The position numbers and the translations under genes are program-made. A stretch of 64,000 nucleotides of DNA from Deltaproteobacteria bacterium (GTDB lineage Bacteria; Myxococcota; Myxococcia; SLRQ01): contig JARGFU010000018.1 in the NCBI GenBank assembly GCA_029210625.1, positions 62,001-126,000 of the forward strand, given 5' to 3'. Under the pieces are notes generated by a model. It saw nothing but the letters and a program-made list of their open reading frames with translations. It did no database searches and was not told the DNA's origin. Below are positions 47,931 to 59,273 of this stretch, piece after piece (the stretch's first letter is position 1; every line of letters begins with the position of its first letter).

Positions 47931-50900
47931 CTAGTTGGCCGTCAGGGTCAGGTTGAAGTCGTAGGCAGAGGCGCCCACGCACTGGAAGACGCCGACGGTG
48001 TAGCGCGTCCCGGCCGAGACCGGCACGCCACCGAAGTACTCCGGCTGAGCACCCGTCGCGGCATCCCAGCTCAGGACCCCGGCGGCGCCGCCGCCCTCGA
48101 TCCGCGGACCGCCCGCCTCGAAGATCACGAGGTCGAGATCCTCACCCGCGTCGCCGAAGCCGAGGAAGCCCTCGAGGGTTCCGTCGACGGTCGGGACGAA
48201 GGAGTAGAAGTCGGCGTCGTCGGAGAGCGGGGCTCCGGTCCAGACGTTCGGGAACCAGTCGCAGGCGTCCGCCGCGATGGCGATGTCGCCGGCGATGTTG
48301 ATCGGCACCTCCGGAGGCAGCGGACCCATGTCCTGCGCCATGGCGTAGTCGTCGTTGGCGCCCATGTCGCCCTGGTCGAGGCCCAGGCCGAGGATGTAGT
48401 CGCCACCGGGACCGGCGTAGTTCATGACCGCGATGACGACCGTCTCACCCCGCTGAACGTTCAGAGAGGTGAAGTCGATCTCGGGGTTGCCGTCGAAGTC
48501 GAGGTCGTGCCAGCCGCCCGAGAGGCGCTCGGGCTTGTCGCCCGTGCCGCCCGCGAAGCCGTCGATGACGCCCGCGGCGCCACCACCCTCGACCCGAGGA
48601 CCACCGGCGTCGAAGACGATCATGTCGAAGTCGCTGCCCGGGTCGATCCAGTCGACCGTGACGGTCAGCTTGCCAGCCTCGGCCGCGGTGATCCGGAAGA
48701 AGTCGACGTCCGCCGGGTAGCTGCCGAGGAAGATGCTGGGCCACCAGTCGGCGCCACCGGCGATGTTGCCGGAGACCAGCACCGGGACCTTCGGGAAGAG
48801 GAGGCCGAGACCCTGGGCCGAGGCCGTCAGGTCGTTGGGCTCGTTCTCGGGAAGGACGAAGGGACCGGAGGCGGAGCAGGCATCGCCCGTGCCGTCGCCG
48901 TCGCTGTCGAGCTGATCCGGGTTCGGGACGCTCGGGCAGTTGTCGATGCCGTAGCAGTTCTGCCCGAAGGCCACCGGGTTCGGGTTGCAGACGCCGTCGT
49001 CGTCCATGTCCGGGTCGCAGGCGTCACCGACGGTGTCGCCGTCGAGATCCGCCTGGCTGGTGTTGGCGTCGTCGACGCAGTTGTCCAGGGTGTCGACGAT
49101 CAGGTCGCCGTCGGTGTCGAGCGCCGGGTCGTTGCAGGCGTCACCGTCGCCGTTGCCGTCGGTGTCGTGCTGATCCGGGTTCACCACGTCGACGCAGTTG
49201 TCGGTGGTGTTGTCGACCGTGTCGTTGTCGTCGTCGGTGCCGATGCAGAGGTCGCCCACCCCGTCACCGTCGGTGTCGAGCTGGTTGTCCTCGTTGGCGC
49301 CGTTGGCCACCAGGATGCAGTTGTCGCAGACGTCGCCCACGCCGTCCGAGTCGGTGTCGGTGAGGTCGGTGGACATCACGCCGGGGCAGTTGTCGCAGGC
49401 ATCACCCACGCCGTCGGCGTCGGTGTCGTCCTGGGTCTCGTTGTCCACCAGCGGGCAGTTGTCGTTGACGTCGAGGATGGTGTCGGCGTCGCCGTTGCCG
49501 TCGCAGGCGTCGCCCACGCCGTCGGCGTCGTCGTCGTGCTGATCGGCGTTGGCCAGATCCGGGCAGTTGTCGTCGTCACCCAGGCAGAAGGGATCCGTCT
49601 GACCGGGGGAGCAGACGCCGTCGTTGTCCTGGTCGAGCTCGGTGCCCGCCACCTCGCAGACATCGCCGATGCCGTTGGTGTCCAGGTCCTCCTGGTTGGC
49701 GTTGGCGACGACGATGCAGTTGTCGCAGGCGTCACCCACGCCGTCGGCGTCGGTGTCGAGGTTGCTCGAGTCGGCGACGTCGACGCAGAGGTCGCAGGCG
49801 TCGCCCAGCCCGTCGAGGTCGGTGTCGACCTGGCCGCCGGACTTGATGGTGAGGGTGTAGTTGATGTCACCCGGCACCAAGCCCGGATCGCGGATCGCGG
49901 TGATCTCGACCGGGTTCGTGTCGGCGATGACGCCCTCGAAGAGCACGTCGGACTGACCCGTGTTGTCGATGATCGACATCCCGGCGATGGTCACGTTGAG
50001 GTCTGAGGGCCACCCGCCGCCGGGGAGCAGCCAGTAGCCGTCCGCCGCCGTGACGTGGACCCGCACGGCCTGGCCGACGAGATCCGCGGCCGGGGTGAAG
50101 TAGAAGAAGTCGGCGGTCTCGCCGGCGGCGTCGGTGTTCTGACCGGTCACGGTCAGGGCGTCACCGTAGGCCACGGTGCCGAGGTTCTCGGCGTTGGCGG
50201 TGTCCTCGTTCGTCCCGAGCGCCGCGGGATCCTCCATCTCGGCGTAGGGCGTGAGGGTGTTGTCCGGGTTGGCCAGCACCGGGCAGGTGTCGGTGCCGTT
50301 GTCGACGCCGTCGCCGTCCCAGTCGCTGTCGCAGGCGTCGCCCTCGCCGTCGGTGTCGAGGTCGGCCTGGTCGGTGTTGACCGTCCGCGGGCAGTTGTCG
50401 ACGCTGTCGTCGATGGTGTCACCGTCGGTGTCGGTGTCGCAGGCATCACCCTCGAGGTCTCCGTCGAGGTCGGCCTGGCCGATGCACATGCCGCGCACGC
50501 ACACGTTGCCCAAACCGGAGCAGTCACTGTCGTCGGAGCACACCACCGGCGCGTCGGCCGCGCCCGGGCAGAGGTCGCAGGCGTCGCCCCAGAAGTCGCC
50601 GTCGGAGTCGGTCTGGGTCGGGTTGGCGACCAGCGGGCAGTTGTCGCAGGCGTTGCCGAGGCCGTCGCCGTCGACGTCGCCCTGCAGCGGGTTGTAGAGG
50701 CCGACGCAGGAGTCGCAGGCGTCCTGGGTGCCGTCGCCGTCCAGGTCCTCCTGGTTGGTGTTGGCCGCCAGCGGGCAGCCATCGGCAGCGTCGGCGATGC
50801 CGTCGTTGTCGTCGTCGGTGTCGCAGGCGTTGCCCACGCCATCGGCGTCGGTGTCGAGCTGCGCCGGATCGGCGGTGCCCGGGCAGAGGTCGCACATGTC

Positions 50901-53627
50901 GCCCACGCCATCGGCGTCGGCGTCGCCCTGCGCGGCGCAGCGGCCGGCCACGCAGGCGCCGCCGTAGGAGCCGCAGTCGCCGTCGACGGTGCAGGCGGGG
51001 GGCGCGTCAGCGACGCTCACGCAGAGGTCGCAGGCGTCACCCACGCCGTCGCCATCCGCGTCGGCCTGGTTGTCCTCGTTGGCGCCGTTGGCCACCGTCG
51101 GGCAGTTGTCGGTGTCGTTCGGCACGCCGTCCTCGTCGGAGTCGGTGTCCGGATCGCAGTCGTCGCCGATGCCGTCGTTGTCGGTGTCTTCCTGGCCGGC
51201 GTTGGCCGTCTGCGGGCAGTTGTCGGAGCCGGTGCAGGCCGAGCTCACGACGCCCGGATCGCAGATGCCGTCGCCGTCGTTGTCAGGATCGCAGGCGTCG
51301 CCGCGGCCGTCGCCGTCGGCGTCCGAGGGCTCGCTGCAGGTGCCGACGGTGTCGTCGAAGGGGTCGGCGATGCAGACGCCACCGGCGCCGGCGCACTCGG
51401 CCGCCCCGCCGTCCTCGGCCGCGGGGTCGCAGCCGAGCAGGGGATCCACGACCCAGACGCAGAGGTCGCAGGCGTCGCCGATGCCGTCGTAGTCGGTGTC
51501 GAGCTGATCGACGTTGGCCGCGCCGGGGCAGTTGTCGCAGGCGTCGCCGAGGCCGTCGCCGTCGCTGTCGCGCTGGCTGCCGCAGAAGCCGACGAGGTTG
51601 CAGGTGCCGCCGGCGCCCACGCAGTCGGAGTCGTCCTCGCAGGAGGGGATGGCGTTCGGGATGCCCAGGCAGAGGTCGGAGGCGTCGTCGACGTTGTCGC
51701 CGTCCACGTCGTCGTCACAGGCGTCGCCCATGCCGTCGCCGTCGGAGTCGGCCTGGTCGGCGTTCTCGGCCGCGGGGCAGTTGTCGCAGGTGTCGCCCAC
51801 GCCGTCGCCGTCGGCGTCCTCGGTGCCGTCCTGAGCGGCGTTGTAGGTCTCGTAGCAGAGGTCGCAGGCGTCGCCCGCGCCGTCGCCGTCGCTGTCGAGC
51901 TGGTCGGCGTTGGGGACCATCGGGCAGTTGTCGGTGCCCATGCAGTCGGGGTCGGTTTGGCCGACGTCGCAGTAGCCGTCGCCGTCGTCGTCCGCGGAGC
52001 AGGCGTCGCCGACGAAGTCGAAGTTCAGGTCCTCCTGACCCGGGTTCGCCACGGCATCGCAGTTGTCGCAGACGTCACCCACGCCATCGCTGTCGCCGTC
52101 CTCCTGGCCGTCGTTGGCCAGGCCCGGGCAGTTGTCGCTGTCGTCGGCCACGCCGTCGTTGTCGTCGTCGAGATCGCAGGCGTCGCCGCCGCCACCCTCG
52201 ACCAGCTCACCCTCGGGATCGTAGGAGTCGCCGTCGGTGTCGGCCTGAGAAGGATTCGGGACGTCCGGGCAGTTGTCGTAGGGCTTGGTCTCCAGGTCCT
52301 CGATGGCGCAGTGGATGTCGTCATCGGGGCACTGGGTGTAGCCGTCGTCGATCTCGTCGCCATCGCTGTCGATCGGGCAGCTCGGGGGCTCGATGCCGAA
52401 GACCCACGGGCAGGCGGCCGAGGCGTCGTCGTTGCAGGCGTCGCCCTTGCCGGCGCCGTCGGTGTTGGCCTGGTCGAAGTTGGCCACGTCCGGGCAGTTG
52501 TCGCAGGCGTCGCCGGCGCCGTCGTTGTCGCCGTCTTCCTGGCCCGGGTTGTAGTCGTCGGGGCAGTTGTCGTCCGGCAGGCCGTCGCCGTCGGTGTCGG
52601 CGTTGGCGTGGCCGTCGAAGTCGGTGTCGGTCACCTGGGTGTCGATGAGCAGCTCGACGTCGGCGGTGTCGTCGGAGGCCGTCAGCTCGAGGGGGGCGCC
52701 CATCACGAAGTCGGCCGCGCTCGGCGGACCGTTGACCGTGAAGTTCAGCGCGGCGCTGCGGCCCGCGTTGTCGCCGTCGTTGTCGGCGTAGGCGTAGAGG
52801 TAGACCGTGGAGCCCGGGGCGACGAAGACGCCCTTGAAGGTGCCGACCACGTCGCCGTCGTCGTTGAACTCGAAGTGCTCGGCGCTGGTGCCGGCGATCG
52901 GGAGCCGGGTCTTGTCCGAGTCGGGGTCGGCGTTGGCCAGGGGCTCGTCGATGACGAAGGGCGCGTCGTTCGTGTAGGCGCCGACGAGCACGCTGCCGAT
53001 GATGGTGCCGGCCTGGGCGCCCATCTGCATCGTGTAGCCGCAGGCGATGTCCGCCATGTAGCGGTGGTGCACCATGTAGGTGACACCCTTCTCGAGCACC
53101 GCCGAGACGATGATCGCGTCCTCGCCGTCGTTCGTGCCGATGATCTGCTGCAGGTCGATGACGTTGGAGTAGTCATCGGCGATGTCGGTGCCGCGAATGA
53201 ACCAGAGGTTGTTCACGCCACCGGCGCAGGTGTGCTTGTAGTGGATCGTGATCGAGCCGGTCTCCGAGAGGGAGAAGGCGAAGCGATCGCGAAGATCGTC
53301 AGGGCCCATCTCGCCGGTCACGGTGATGGCCGGGGCGTCGGTCTCGATGACGCCGAGGTCCTGGTAGTCCGGGCCCGTGTAGCCCGGAGGCAGGGGGTAG
53401 CCGTTCGGCTCGACCTCGGGGATCGTGGGGCCGAGCTCGGCCTCCCCGGGGAGCAGGGGGTTCAGGGACGAGGCGATCCGGACCGTACCGGTGATCTCGG
53501 CGCCGAGCGGCGGAAGCTCGGGCTCGCAACCCGTCAGGGTGAGGAGCGGCAGGAGCGCAACGAGCGCCACCTTGCCAGCAAGAGAAATGATGAACGACGA
53601 ATAGGAACGATCCGTGGAATGCAACAC
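47931..53627 (-). CDS. Giant lipoprotein with thrombospondin type 3 repeats
   Basis: An 1,898-residue predicted lipoprotein (signal [20 protein letters not shown], lipobox LTG/C). Residues about 30-340 are beta-rich domains. A long array of calcium-binding thrombospondin type 3 repeats follows, with words of the form DNCP-x3-N-x-Q-x-D-x-D-x-DG-x-GD-x-CD. The array is interrupted by one beta domain at about 1130-1265 and by inserts such as [19 protein letters not shown]. It ends with two PPC-like beta domains ([35 protein letters not shown]). It would sit rigidly at the cell surface in a calcium-dependent way. GTG 53627 has GGAGGGG just upstream; an ATG at 53747 is less likely. It is 42 bp from the receptor gene. 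Confidence 0.9.
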   Translation of the reverse strand: MLHSTDRSYSSFIISLAGKVALVALLPLLTLTGCEPELPPLGAEITGTVRIASSLNPLLPGEAELGPTIPEVEPNGYPLPPGYTGPDYQDLGVIETDAPAITVTGEMGPDDLRDRFAFSLSETGSITIHYKHTCAGGVNNLWFIRGTDIADDYSNVIDLQQIIGTNDGEDAIIVSAVLEKGVTYMVHHRYMADIACGYTMQMGAQAGTIIGSVLVGAYTNDAPFVIDEPLANADPDSDKTRLPIAGTSAEHFEFNDDGDVVGTFKGVFVAPGSTVYLYAYADNDGDNAGRSAALNFTVNGPPSAADFVMGAPLELTASDDTADVELLIDTQVTDTDFDGHANADTDGDGLPDDNCPDDYNPGQEDGDNDGAGDACDNCPDVANFDQANTDGAGKGDACNDDASAACPWVFGIEPPSCPIDSDGDEIDDGYTQCPDDDIHCAIEDLETKPYDNCPDVPNPSQADTDGDSYDPEGELVEGGGGDACDLDDDNDGVADDSDNCPGLANDGQEDGDSDGVGDVCDNCDAVANPGQEDLNFDFVGDACSADDDGDGYCDVGQTDPDCMGTDNCPMVPNADQLDSDGDGAGDACDLCYETYNAAQDGTEDADGDGVGDTCDNCPAAENADQADSDGDGMGDACDDDVDGDNVDDASDLCLGIPNAIPSCEDDSDCVGAGGTCNLVGFCGSQRDSDGDGLGDACDNCPGAANVDQLDTDYDGIGDACDLCVWVVDPLLGCDPAAEDGGAAECAGAGGVCIADPFDDTVGTCSEPSDADGDGRGDACDPDNDGDGICDPGVVSSACTGSDNCPQTANAGQEDTDNDGIGDDCDPDTDSDEDGVPNDTDNCPTVANGANEDNQADADGDGVGDACDLCVSVADAPPACTVDGDCGSYGGACVAGRCAAQGDADADGVGDMCDLCPGTADPAQLDTDADGVGNACDTDDDNDGIADAADGCPLAANTNQEDLDGDGTQDACDSCVGLYNPLQGDVDGDGLGNACDNCPLVANPTQTDSDGDFWGDACDLCPGAADAPVVCSDDSDCSGLGNVCVRGMCIGQADLDGDLEGDACDTDTDGDTIDDSVDNCPRTVNTDQADLDTDGEGDACDSDWDGDGVDNGTDTCPVLANPDNTLTPYAEMEDPAALGTNEDTANAENLGTVAYGDALTVTGQNTDAAGETADFFYFTPAADLVGQAVRVHVTAADGYWLLPGGGWPSDLNVTIAGMSIIDNTGQSDVLFEGVIADTNPVEITAIRDPGLVPGDINYTLTIKSGGQVDTDLDGLGDACDLCVDVADSSNLDTDADGVGDACDNCIVVANANQEDLDTNGIGDVCEVAGTELDQDNDGVCSPGQTDPFCLGDDDNCPDLANADQHDDDADGVGDACDGNGDADTILDVNDNCPLVDNETQDDTDADGVGDACDNCPGVMSTDLTDTDSDGVGDVCDNCILVANGANEDNQLDTDGDGVGDLCIGTDDDNDTVDNTTDNCVDVVNPDQHDTDGNGDGDACNDPALDTDGDLIVDTLDNCVDDANTSQADLDGDTVGDACDPDMDDDGVCNPNPVAFGQNCYGIDNCPSVPNPDQLDSDGDGTGDACSASGPFVLPENEPNDLTASAQGLGLLFPKVPVLVSGNIAGGADWWPSIFLGSYPADVDFFRITAAEAGKLTVTVDWIDPGSDFDMIVFDAGGPRVEGGGAAGVIDGFAGGTGDKPERLSGGWHDLDFDGNPEIDFTSLNVQRGETVVIAVMNYAGPGGDYILGLGLDQGDMGANDDYAMAQDMGPLPPEVPINIAGDIAIAADACDWFPNVWTGAPLSDDADFYSFVPTVDGTLEGFLGFGDAGEDLDLVIFEAGGPRIEGGGAAGVLSWDAATGAQPEYFGGVPVSAGTRYTVGVFQCVGASAYDFNLTLTAN
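48870..52610 (-). repeat. Coding tandem array of thrombospondin type 3 repeats
   Basis: Within the giant lipoprotein gene, units of roughly 60-120 bp recur some 30 times, rich in GTCGCAGGCGTC and GGGCAGTTGTC words (plus-strand reading). The units have diverged, so this is an old protein-level repeat rather than a recent DNA duplication. The opposite strand has long open frames here that are shadows caused by the repeat's base composition. Confidence 0.85.
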
Positions 53628-53763
53628 GGCCTCCCCTCCGATTTCGCGTGTGAATCGACGAATCGTCCCGGAATGGGGCGATCCTTTCAAAAATGTCCGG
53701 GGGAACCTGAACCCTTTCCCCCTGAGCGTCAAGGGGCGAACGCGCACTAATTTCGCGCTTTGG

Positions 53764-55869
53764 TCAGACCTCTCCCACGCCTTGCACCCGGGGTCGCGCC
53801 TGGAAGGGATCGACCAGCCTCCGGGCCCACTCGTAGTCCTCGAAGGCCACCGAGAGGCCGACGAAACAGAAGACCGAGCCGATTCCGTAGAGCACGAGGG
53901 CCTTGCCCCACTCGAGGGGGAAGAACCAGAACATGAAGAAGTAGATGATCATCGACAGGATGATCATCGCCCACCCCATGACCTTCGCCGCGGGCCGCTC
54001 GTGGGCGCCCACCTGGTCGGCCTCCCGCTGCCTCGCCACGTCGAGGCCCATCAGGTACATGCCCTTGAGCCGCTCGTCGAAGACCTCCTCCCAGCTCTCC
54101 AGGGGCCGGTAGGCGGGCATCACCCGGGTGCCGTGCTCCTCGGCCAGGGCCGCCAGGCGCCCGGGCTCTCCGTAGACCCTGGTCTCGTCGGCGTACGGCT
54201 TCACCTCGAGCCCCTCCTCGAGCTTCGTGCCCCGGGGGACCAGGACGTAGGGGCGGTCGAAGCCGTGCCGCTGCACGTAGGCGGTGGTCTGCTGAGTGGT
54301 GAAGAAGCGCTCGAGGTGCTCCGGGCGCTGGGGGGCGAAGCGCGAGTTCACGAGCCAGAAGATGATCAGGCCGATGGGATAGGTGAAGAACTGGGACTCG
54401 AACCAGTCCGGGAAGGCCGCCTTGAACGCCGGCCAGATCATCCACTCGTACTGCCCGCGGAAGCCCGTCGCGAGGATGACGTAGACGAGGGCCAGGAAGG
54501 CCGCGACCAGCGCCCCGGAGAGCGCCCCCTGCCAGGTGGCCCGCTTCACCAGGAAGGCGCCGAAGACCAGGATGAAGCTCATCGGCCCGACGAACTCCGA
54601 GACGGCGATCTGGAGGAACCAGATGCTGTCGGGCAGGACGAAGGAGGCCGAGATCGCGGTGACCACGAGGATGAGGAGGATCACCCGGCTGGCCCGCACC
54701 ATCTGCCGGTCATCGGCCGCCGGGTTGATCCAGAGCTGGTAGAGGCCCCGGACCCAGTCCGTCATCTTCGCCATCAGGTAGGAGTCGAGGGTGCCCATCA
54801 CCGCCGCCAGCAGGGCGATGAGGAGCAGGGAGGAGGCGAGCATCGGGAAGCCCGGATGCTCGGCCAGGCGCCGCAAGGTCCCGGTGAAGAGATCGTCGCC
54901 GGGGATGTCCGGGGCGAAGGCCTTGAAGGAGAGCCCGGTGATGTTCACGAAGAGGCCGTAGGGCACCGTCGTGAGGATGAGCGCCAGGATCGGCCCCTGC
55001 CGGGCGACCTTCTCGGTGGTCGCCGCCATGTAGCGTGAGCCGTAGAACTGGCTCGGGATCATGATCAGCAGGACGTTCAGGAGGAACTGCGAGGCCATGA
55101 AGGAGTAGGTGTACTCGGAGGAGGGGGCGGTCGGCCCCAGGACCTGCTCGTACTCCAGGAAGGCGTGCTGGTCGGTGCTGTCGAAGTAGCCCACGATCAC
55201 GTCCCAGCCGGCGGACCAGGAGCCCTCCCCCAGGATGTAGAAGATGGCGATGGTGGGGACGATCATCGCCGCCCAGGTCAGGATGCCCTGCAGCATGTCG
55301 GTGACCACCGCCGCCTTGAAGCCACCGAAGGCGAGATAGGCGGCGATGGTGAGCAGGACCGCGATGGCGCCGATGGCCAGCGGGTCGATGCCCCACTGCT
55401 CGACCTCCTTGATCACCGGGAACATGTCGGTGAAGGTCAGACCCGCGCCCTTGAGCATGGAGGCGAAGGCGAAGGGCACGCCCACGAGCATGAAGAGGAC
55501 GTAGGCCAGCAGGGTCTTCGGCCCGAAGCGGAACGCGATCGAGTCGAGGAAGGAGATGATGCCGCTGGTGCGCATCTTGCGCACGAAGAGCATCGTCATG
55601 ATCGGGGTGCCGACGCACCAGAACCACTCGTACCAGAGGTCGATGACGCCGCCGGTGGCGATCATCCCCACGGTGCCGATGTAGGCGAGCGTCCCGACGC
55701 CGGTGGCGAAGACGCTCATGATGATCCATGGCAGCGTCACGCTCCGGCCGGCGAGGAGGAAGCCGCTGGCGGAGTCCGACTGACCCCCCCGCTCCGAGAG
55801 GATGCCCAGCCAGACCATGAAGGCCAGGTAGACGGCGAGGGTGATCAGGTTGAGAAGGCCCCAGCTCAT
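53764..55869 (-). CDS. Sodium:solute symporter family transporter
   Basis: A 701-residue inner-membrane transporter of the SSF family. It opens [20 protein letters not shown] and has [20 protein letters not shown], the family's early helix with sodium-site residues. [20 protein letters not shown] matches the core SSF signature GGxxAVxWTDxxQ. About 13-14 hydrophobic segments are visible, with a cytoplasmic stretch at about 520-630 before the last helices, longer than in simple members. The substrate cannot be told. AAGGAG lies 7 nt before ATG 55869. It lies 129 bp downstream of arsRM on the same strand and is probably independent of it. Confidence 0.9.
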   Translation of the reverse strand: MSWGLLNLITLAVYLAFMVWLGILSERGGQSDSASGFLLAGRSVTLPWIIMSVFATGVGTLAYIGTVGMIATGGVIDLWYEWFWCVGTPIMTMLFVRKMRTSGIISFLDSIAFRFGPKTLLAYVLFMLVGVPFAFASMLKGAGLTFTDMFPVIKEVEQWGIDPLAIGAIAVLLTIAAYLAFGGFKAAVVTDMLQGILTWAAMIVPTIAIFYILGEGSWSAGWDVIVGYFDSTDQHAFLEYEQVLGPTAPSSEYTYSFMASQFLLNVLLIMIPSQFYGSRYMAATTEKVARQGPILALILTTVPYGLFVNITGLSFKAFAPDIPGDDLFTGTLRRLAEHPGFPMLASSLLLIALLAAVMGTLDSYLMAKMTDWVRGLYQLWINPAADDRQMVRASRVILLILVVTAISASFVLPDSIWFLQIAVSEFVGPMSFILVFGAFLVKRATWQGALSGALVAAFLALVYVILATGFRGQYEWMIWPAFKAAFPDWFESQFFTYPIGLIIFWLVNSRFAPQRPEHLERFFTTQQTTAYVQRHGFDRPYVLVPRGTKLEEGLEVKPYADETRVYGEPGRLAALAEEHGTRVMPAYRPLESWEEVFDERLKGMYLMGLDVARQREADQVGAHERPAAKVMGWAMIILSMIIYFFMFWFFPLEWGKALVLYGIGSVFCFVGLSVAFEDYEWARRLVDPFQARPRVQGVGEV

Positions 55870-55998
55870 GTTTCGTCTCCTTGTCCTCGCGCGCCCGCTC
55901 CAGGGTGCGAGGGCCGGGGACCATGCCGGGGCCCGGGTTGCCCGGTCAAGGTCGGTGACCCGACCGGGCTCCCCTGCATCCTTCTACTCGAAGGGTGC

Positions 55999-57285
55999 TC
56001 AGGCGGGGCGGCGGCCCACGAAGCGCAGGCTCTCCACCTTCGCCTCCTCGGCCGCCTTCTGCAGATCGGCCGGGTCGAGGCCAGCGGAGACGAAGTCGCC
56101 GGCCACCATCGCCACGATCTGCTCGGGCTCGTAGCGCATCCGGTCGGCGACCTCGACCTCGAGGCCGGCCTCCCGCAGACCCGCCAGGTACTCCTCCTCG
56201 CTCACGGCGCCGGAGACGCAGGAGGCGTAGGCCACGTCGGAGGCCCGCACCGTCTCCGGCAGCCCCTCGACGACGATGTCCGAGATCGAGAAGCGCCCAC
56301 CGGGCTTCAGGATCCGGGCGATCTCCCGGTAGACCGCCGGCTTGTCCGGCGAGAGGTTGATCACGCAGTTCGAGATCACCCAGTCCACCGAGCCGGCCTC
56401 CACCGGGAGGTCCTCGATCATGCCCTTGCGGACCTCGACGATCCCCTCCCGGCCCTCGCGGGCGATGTTCTCCCGGGCCGCCGCGATCATCGCGTCGGTC
56501 ATGTCGATGCCGATGACCCGGCCGCCCTCCCCCACCCGATCGGCGGCGATGAGGAGGTCGAGGCCAGCGCCGGAGCCGAGGTCCACCACCGTCTGGCCGG
56601 GCTCGACCCCGTCGAAGGCCAGCGGGTTGCCGCAGCCGAAGGAGGTCGCCGCCGCGTCGGCGTGGCGGTCGGCGTCCTCGCCGTAGCCCACGATCTGGGC
56701 GGCGGAGGCCCCGGGGGCGGCCGTCACCTCGGCCTTCGCGTCGCCCCCACAGCAGCCGGTCGAGGGGGCCTGGACCGTGAGGACCTTGCGCTCGGGCACC
56801 GGCTGGCAGCAGCCCGTCTTCCCCTCCTTGGCGCGCTGGAGGGCCTCGGTGTAGGCGCTCTTCACGAACTCGTGGACGTTCTCGCTCATCGTCGCTTCTC
56901 CTTCGTCGGATGCTTGGTTCGGGGTGGGCTCACAGCAGCCCGGGATTCGCAGACAGGCCTCGATGGCGTCGGCGGTCTCCCGCAGGACGCTCACGAGGCG
57001 GTGGTGATCGAGCTGGTACTGGACCTCTCTCCCCTGGCGCCGGGCGGCCACCACCCCGGCGGCCTTGAGCTGGGAGAGGTGGCGGGAGACGCCGGAGAGG
57101 TGGACCTCGCAGCAGTCGGAGGCCTCGGTGACGGTGAGGGGACGCCCGGCCACCGCCAGGCGGATCACCAGCTCCAGCCGGCGGGGATCGCAGAGGGCGC
57201 GGAAGAGCCCGGGAGAGAGGGTGCCCTCCAGCGCCTGCCGGCAGCTGGTCCGGTCCGGACTCGGGCTGGCTTCGGTCTCGCTCAT
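55999..57285 (-). CDS. ArsR repressor fused in frame to ArsM arsenite methyltransferase
   Basis: A 428-residue reading frame joining two arsenic proteins. Residues 15-115 are an ArsR/SmtB winged helix with the metal site at the recognition helix (EASDCCEVHLSGVSRHL). Residues 133-428 are an arsenite S-adenosylmethionine methyltransferase: VVDLGSGAGLDLLIAADRVG, SNCVINLSPDKPAVYREI and SDVAYASCVSGAVS, with the conserved ArsM cysteines (Cys175 and Cys224 counted from Met133), plus GCC motifs (CCQP, CCGG). Met133 has its own strong ribosome-binding site, so free ArsM (55999-56889) may also be made. The fusion would place the arsenic sensor on the enzyme that consumes the signal. It lies downstream of arsC and acr3. 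Confidence 0.88.
   Translation of the reverse strand: MSETEASPSPDRTSCRQALEGTLSPGLFRALCDPRRLELVIRLAVAGRPLTVTEASDCCEVHLSGVSRHLSQLKAAGVVAARRQGREVQYQLDHHRLVSVLRETADAIEACLRIPGCCEPTPNQASDEGEATMSENVHEFVKSAYTEALQRAKEGKTGCCQPVPERKVLTVQAPSTGCCGGDAKAEVTAAPGASAAQIVGYGEDADRHADAAATSFGCGNPLAFDGVEPGQTVVDLGSGAGLDLLIAADRVGEGGRVIGIDMTDAMIAAARENIAREGREGIVEVRKGMIEDLPVEAGSVDWVISNCVINLSPDKPAVYREIARILKPGGRFSISDIVVEGLPETVRASDVAYASCVSGAVSEEEYLAGLREAGLEVEVADRMRYEPEQIVAMVAGDFVSAGLDPADLQKAAEEAKVESLRFVGRRPA
56889..56903 (-). promoter_or_regulatory. Internal ribosome-binding site and start for ArsM
   Basis: AAGGAG (56903-56898) lies 8 nt before an in-frame ATG (56889-56887) inside the ArsR-ArsM frame, exactly where family ArsM proteins begin. 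Read with the frame, it predicts a second, 296-residue product from the same mRNA. It also suggests the two genes were once separate and lost a stop between them. Confidence 0.65.
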
Positions 57286-57362
57286 GAATTGCAAGATAGC
57301 GCAAATATGCACATATGCAACCCGGGAGATCGAGATCGCCAGGATCGGGCTTCTCTGGCCCG

Positions 57363-57905
57363 CTACACCAACATCTGGCCTTCGAGCCGCCGGGCGGTCT
57401 CGGCCCCGGCCAGCTCCTCGACCAGGGCGAGGGCGAACTCCATCGCCGTCCCCGGGCCCCGGCTGGTGAGCACCGAGCCGTCCCGCACCACCCGCTCCGC
57501 GCTGGGGCTGGCCCCGAGGAGGCCCTCCTCGAAGCCCGGGTAGCAGGTCGCTTGCTTGCCTTCCAGCAGCCCGGCGGCCCCCAGGGCGATGGGAGCGGCG
57601 CAGATCGCCCCGATCCGGCCGCCGCGGGAGGCCTGGGCGCCGAGGAAGGCCCGCAGGGGCTCGCTGTCGCGGAGGGTGGCCGCGTTGGGCATCCCGCCCG
57701 GCAGGACGACGAGGTCCCAGGGGACCTCCGGGGCCTCGGCGAGCACCCCGTCGGCCTCGAGGGGGATCCGGTGCGCCCCCATCACCCGGCGCCCGGTGAG
57801 GCCCAGCACGGTCACCTCGATCCCGGCCCGGCGCAGCACGTCCACGATCGTGACCGCCTCGATCTCCTCGAAGCCGTCGGCCATCACCATGCAGACCTTC
57901 GCCAT
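57363..57905 (-). CDS. DJ-1/PfpI family protein (YajL-like)
   Basis: A 180-residue class I glutamine amidotransferase-like protein. It has ADGFEEIEAV with the family Glu, VLPGGMPNA, and the nucleophile elbow IGAICAAP with Cys102. YajL/DJ-1 proteins are linked to oxidative or carbonyl stress; the precise activity is debated. It begins 26 bp after the MaoC-like gene and precedes arsRM, so it is probably co-expressed with arsenic resistance, where a stress role would fit. Confidence 0.9.
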   Translation of the reverse strand: MAKVCMVMADGFEEIEAVTIVDVLRRAGIEVTVLGLTGRRVMGAHRIPLEADGVLAEAPEVPWDLVVLPGGMPNAATLRDSEPLRAFLGAQASRGGRIGAICAAPIALGAAGLLEGKQATCYPGFEEGLLGASPSAERVVRDGSVLTSRGPGTAMEFALALVEELAGAETARRLEGQMLV

Positions 57906-57931
57906 CGCGTGTCTCCTTTCCGGGTCTCTCT

Positions 57932-58825
57932 TCAGGCCGCCTCGAAGCGGCCGTCCAGGAAGGGCGCCTCCCCCACCTCGTCGGCGACCAGGAGGCGGTC
58001 CCCGTCCAGGAAGACCGCCACCTCCCGCGGGAGGGCGAGGGGCTTGGTGAAGCGCATCTCCAGGTGCTTGAGCCGCGCGGGGTTGCCGTCGAGCTCGGAG
58101 CGGACGAGGTCCGCCGCCGCCTTCGCGCAGGAGCCGAAGCCGTGGAGGATCACGGAGCGGAAGCCCGAGAGCTTCGCGTAGGGTCCGACCCAGTGCACCG
58201 GGTTGAAGTCGCCGGTGAGGCAGGCGAACTCGAGGCCCGCCCGGCGGGACAGGCGCCAGCGGGCGAGCTCCCGGGCGCCCTCGGGGACGAGCTCCTCGGC
58301 CTTGCGCTTCTTGAGGCCGCCGCCGCGCCGCAGCGGCACGATGGCCTGCAGCTCCGACTCCAGGAGCAGGTCGCCACTCGCGTCGCGGGTCTCGAGGCCC
58401 ACCCGCGCCAGCACCCGCCGCTCGGTCTCGTCCACCCCGCGCAGCTGGGCCGAGAGGGAGAGGGGCTCGCCCCGGGGCACGGGGGCGTGGATCGTCAGGG
58501 CGCAGCCAGCGTTGAGCACCCGGGTCAGGGGGAAGGGCAGGCCCTCGAGGGCCCGCGCCATCAGCGGCATCCCCCACTGGGGGAAGAGGGTCGGCGGCAC
58601 GGCGCTGCGCCAGATCGCCGGGTCCTCACCGGCCCAGGCGATGAAGTCGTCGACGAGGCGATCGGAGCGCGGCGGGACCGTGGCGCGGAGCACGGGCGGC
58701 TCGCCCGGCGCCCCCCCGCCGGCGCCGCGGCCGCGCAAGCGCTCGAGGGCGGTGAGGCCCAGCGTGCGTCCGAAGGAAGCGAGGACCGGCCCCTGGGCCG
58801 GGAGATGCCGCCAGTAGGTCGCCAT
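57932..58825 (-). CDS. MaoC-like double hot-dog hydratase/dehydratase
   Basis: A 297-residue protein with the hot-dog hydratase 2 motif LTGDFNPVHWVGPYAKLSGF, containing the catalytic Asp and His, followed by SVILHGFGSCAKAAA. The N-terminal half resembles the inactive first hot-dog of eukaryote-type MaoC proteins. It acts on enoyl-CoA or enoyl-ACP substrates in fatty-acid-type metabolism. Its place between arsC and a DJ-1-like gene is odd. Only 28 bp separate it from arsC, so co-transcription is likely even if function is unrelated. Confidence 0.88.
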   Translation of the reverse strand: MATYWRHLPAQGPVLASFGRTLGLTALERLRGRGAGGGAPGEPPVLRATVPPRSDRLVDDFIAWAGEDPAIWRSAVPPTLFPQWGMPLMARALEGLPFPLTRVLNAGCALTIHAPVPRGEPLSLSAQLRGVDETERRVLARVGLETRDASGDLLLESELQAIVPLRRGGGLKKRKAEELVPEGARELARWRLSRRAGLEFACLTGDFNPVHWVGPYAKLSGFRSVILHGFGSCAKAAADLVRSELDGNPARLKHLEMRFTKPLALPREVAVFLDGDRLLVADEVGEAPFLDGRFEAA

Positions 58826-58853
58826 GGCCCCCTGCCTAGCAGATGGAGAGGCC

Positions 58854-59269
<416 letters not shown>

Positions 59270-59273
<4 letters not shown>

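Noticed and set aside
48870-52610. CRISPR-like or recent tandem DNA repeats
   Set aside because: The repeats are in frame, diverged and encode a known protein repeat; no uniform spacers or direct repeats of constant length exist and no cas genes are nearby.
50055-53750. Long plus-strand open frames (over 1,200 residues) across the repeat lipoprotein
   Set aside because: They are the antisense of the thrombospondin-type repeats, with monotonous Val/Ala/Gly composition and no domains. The minus-strand frame has a signal peptide and clear calcium-binding repeats.
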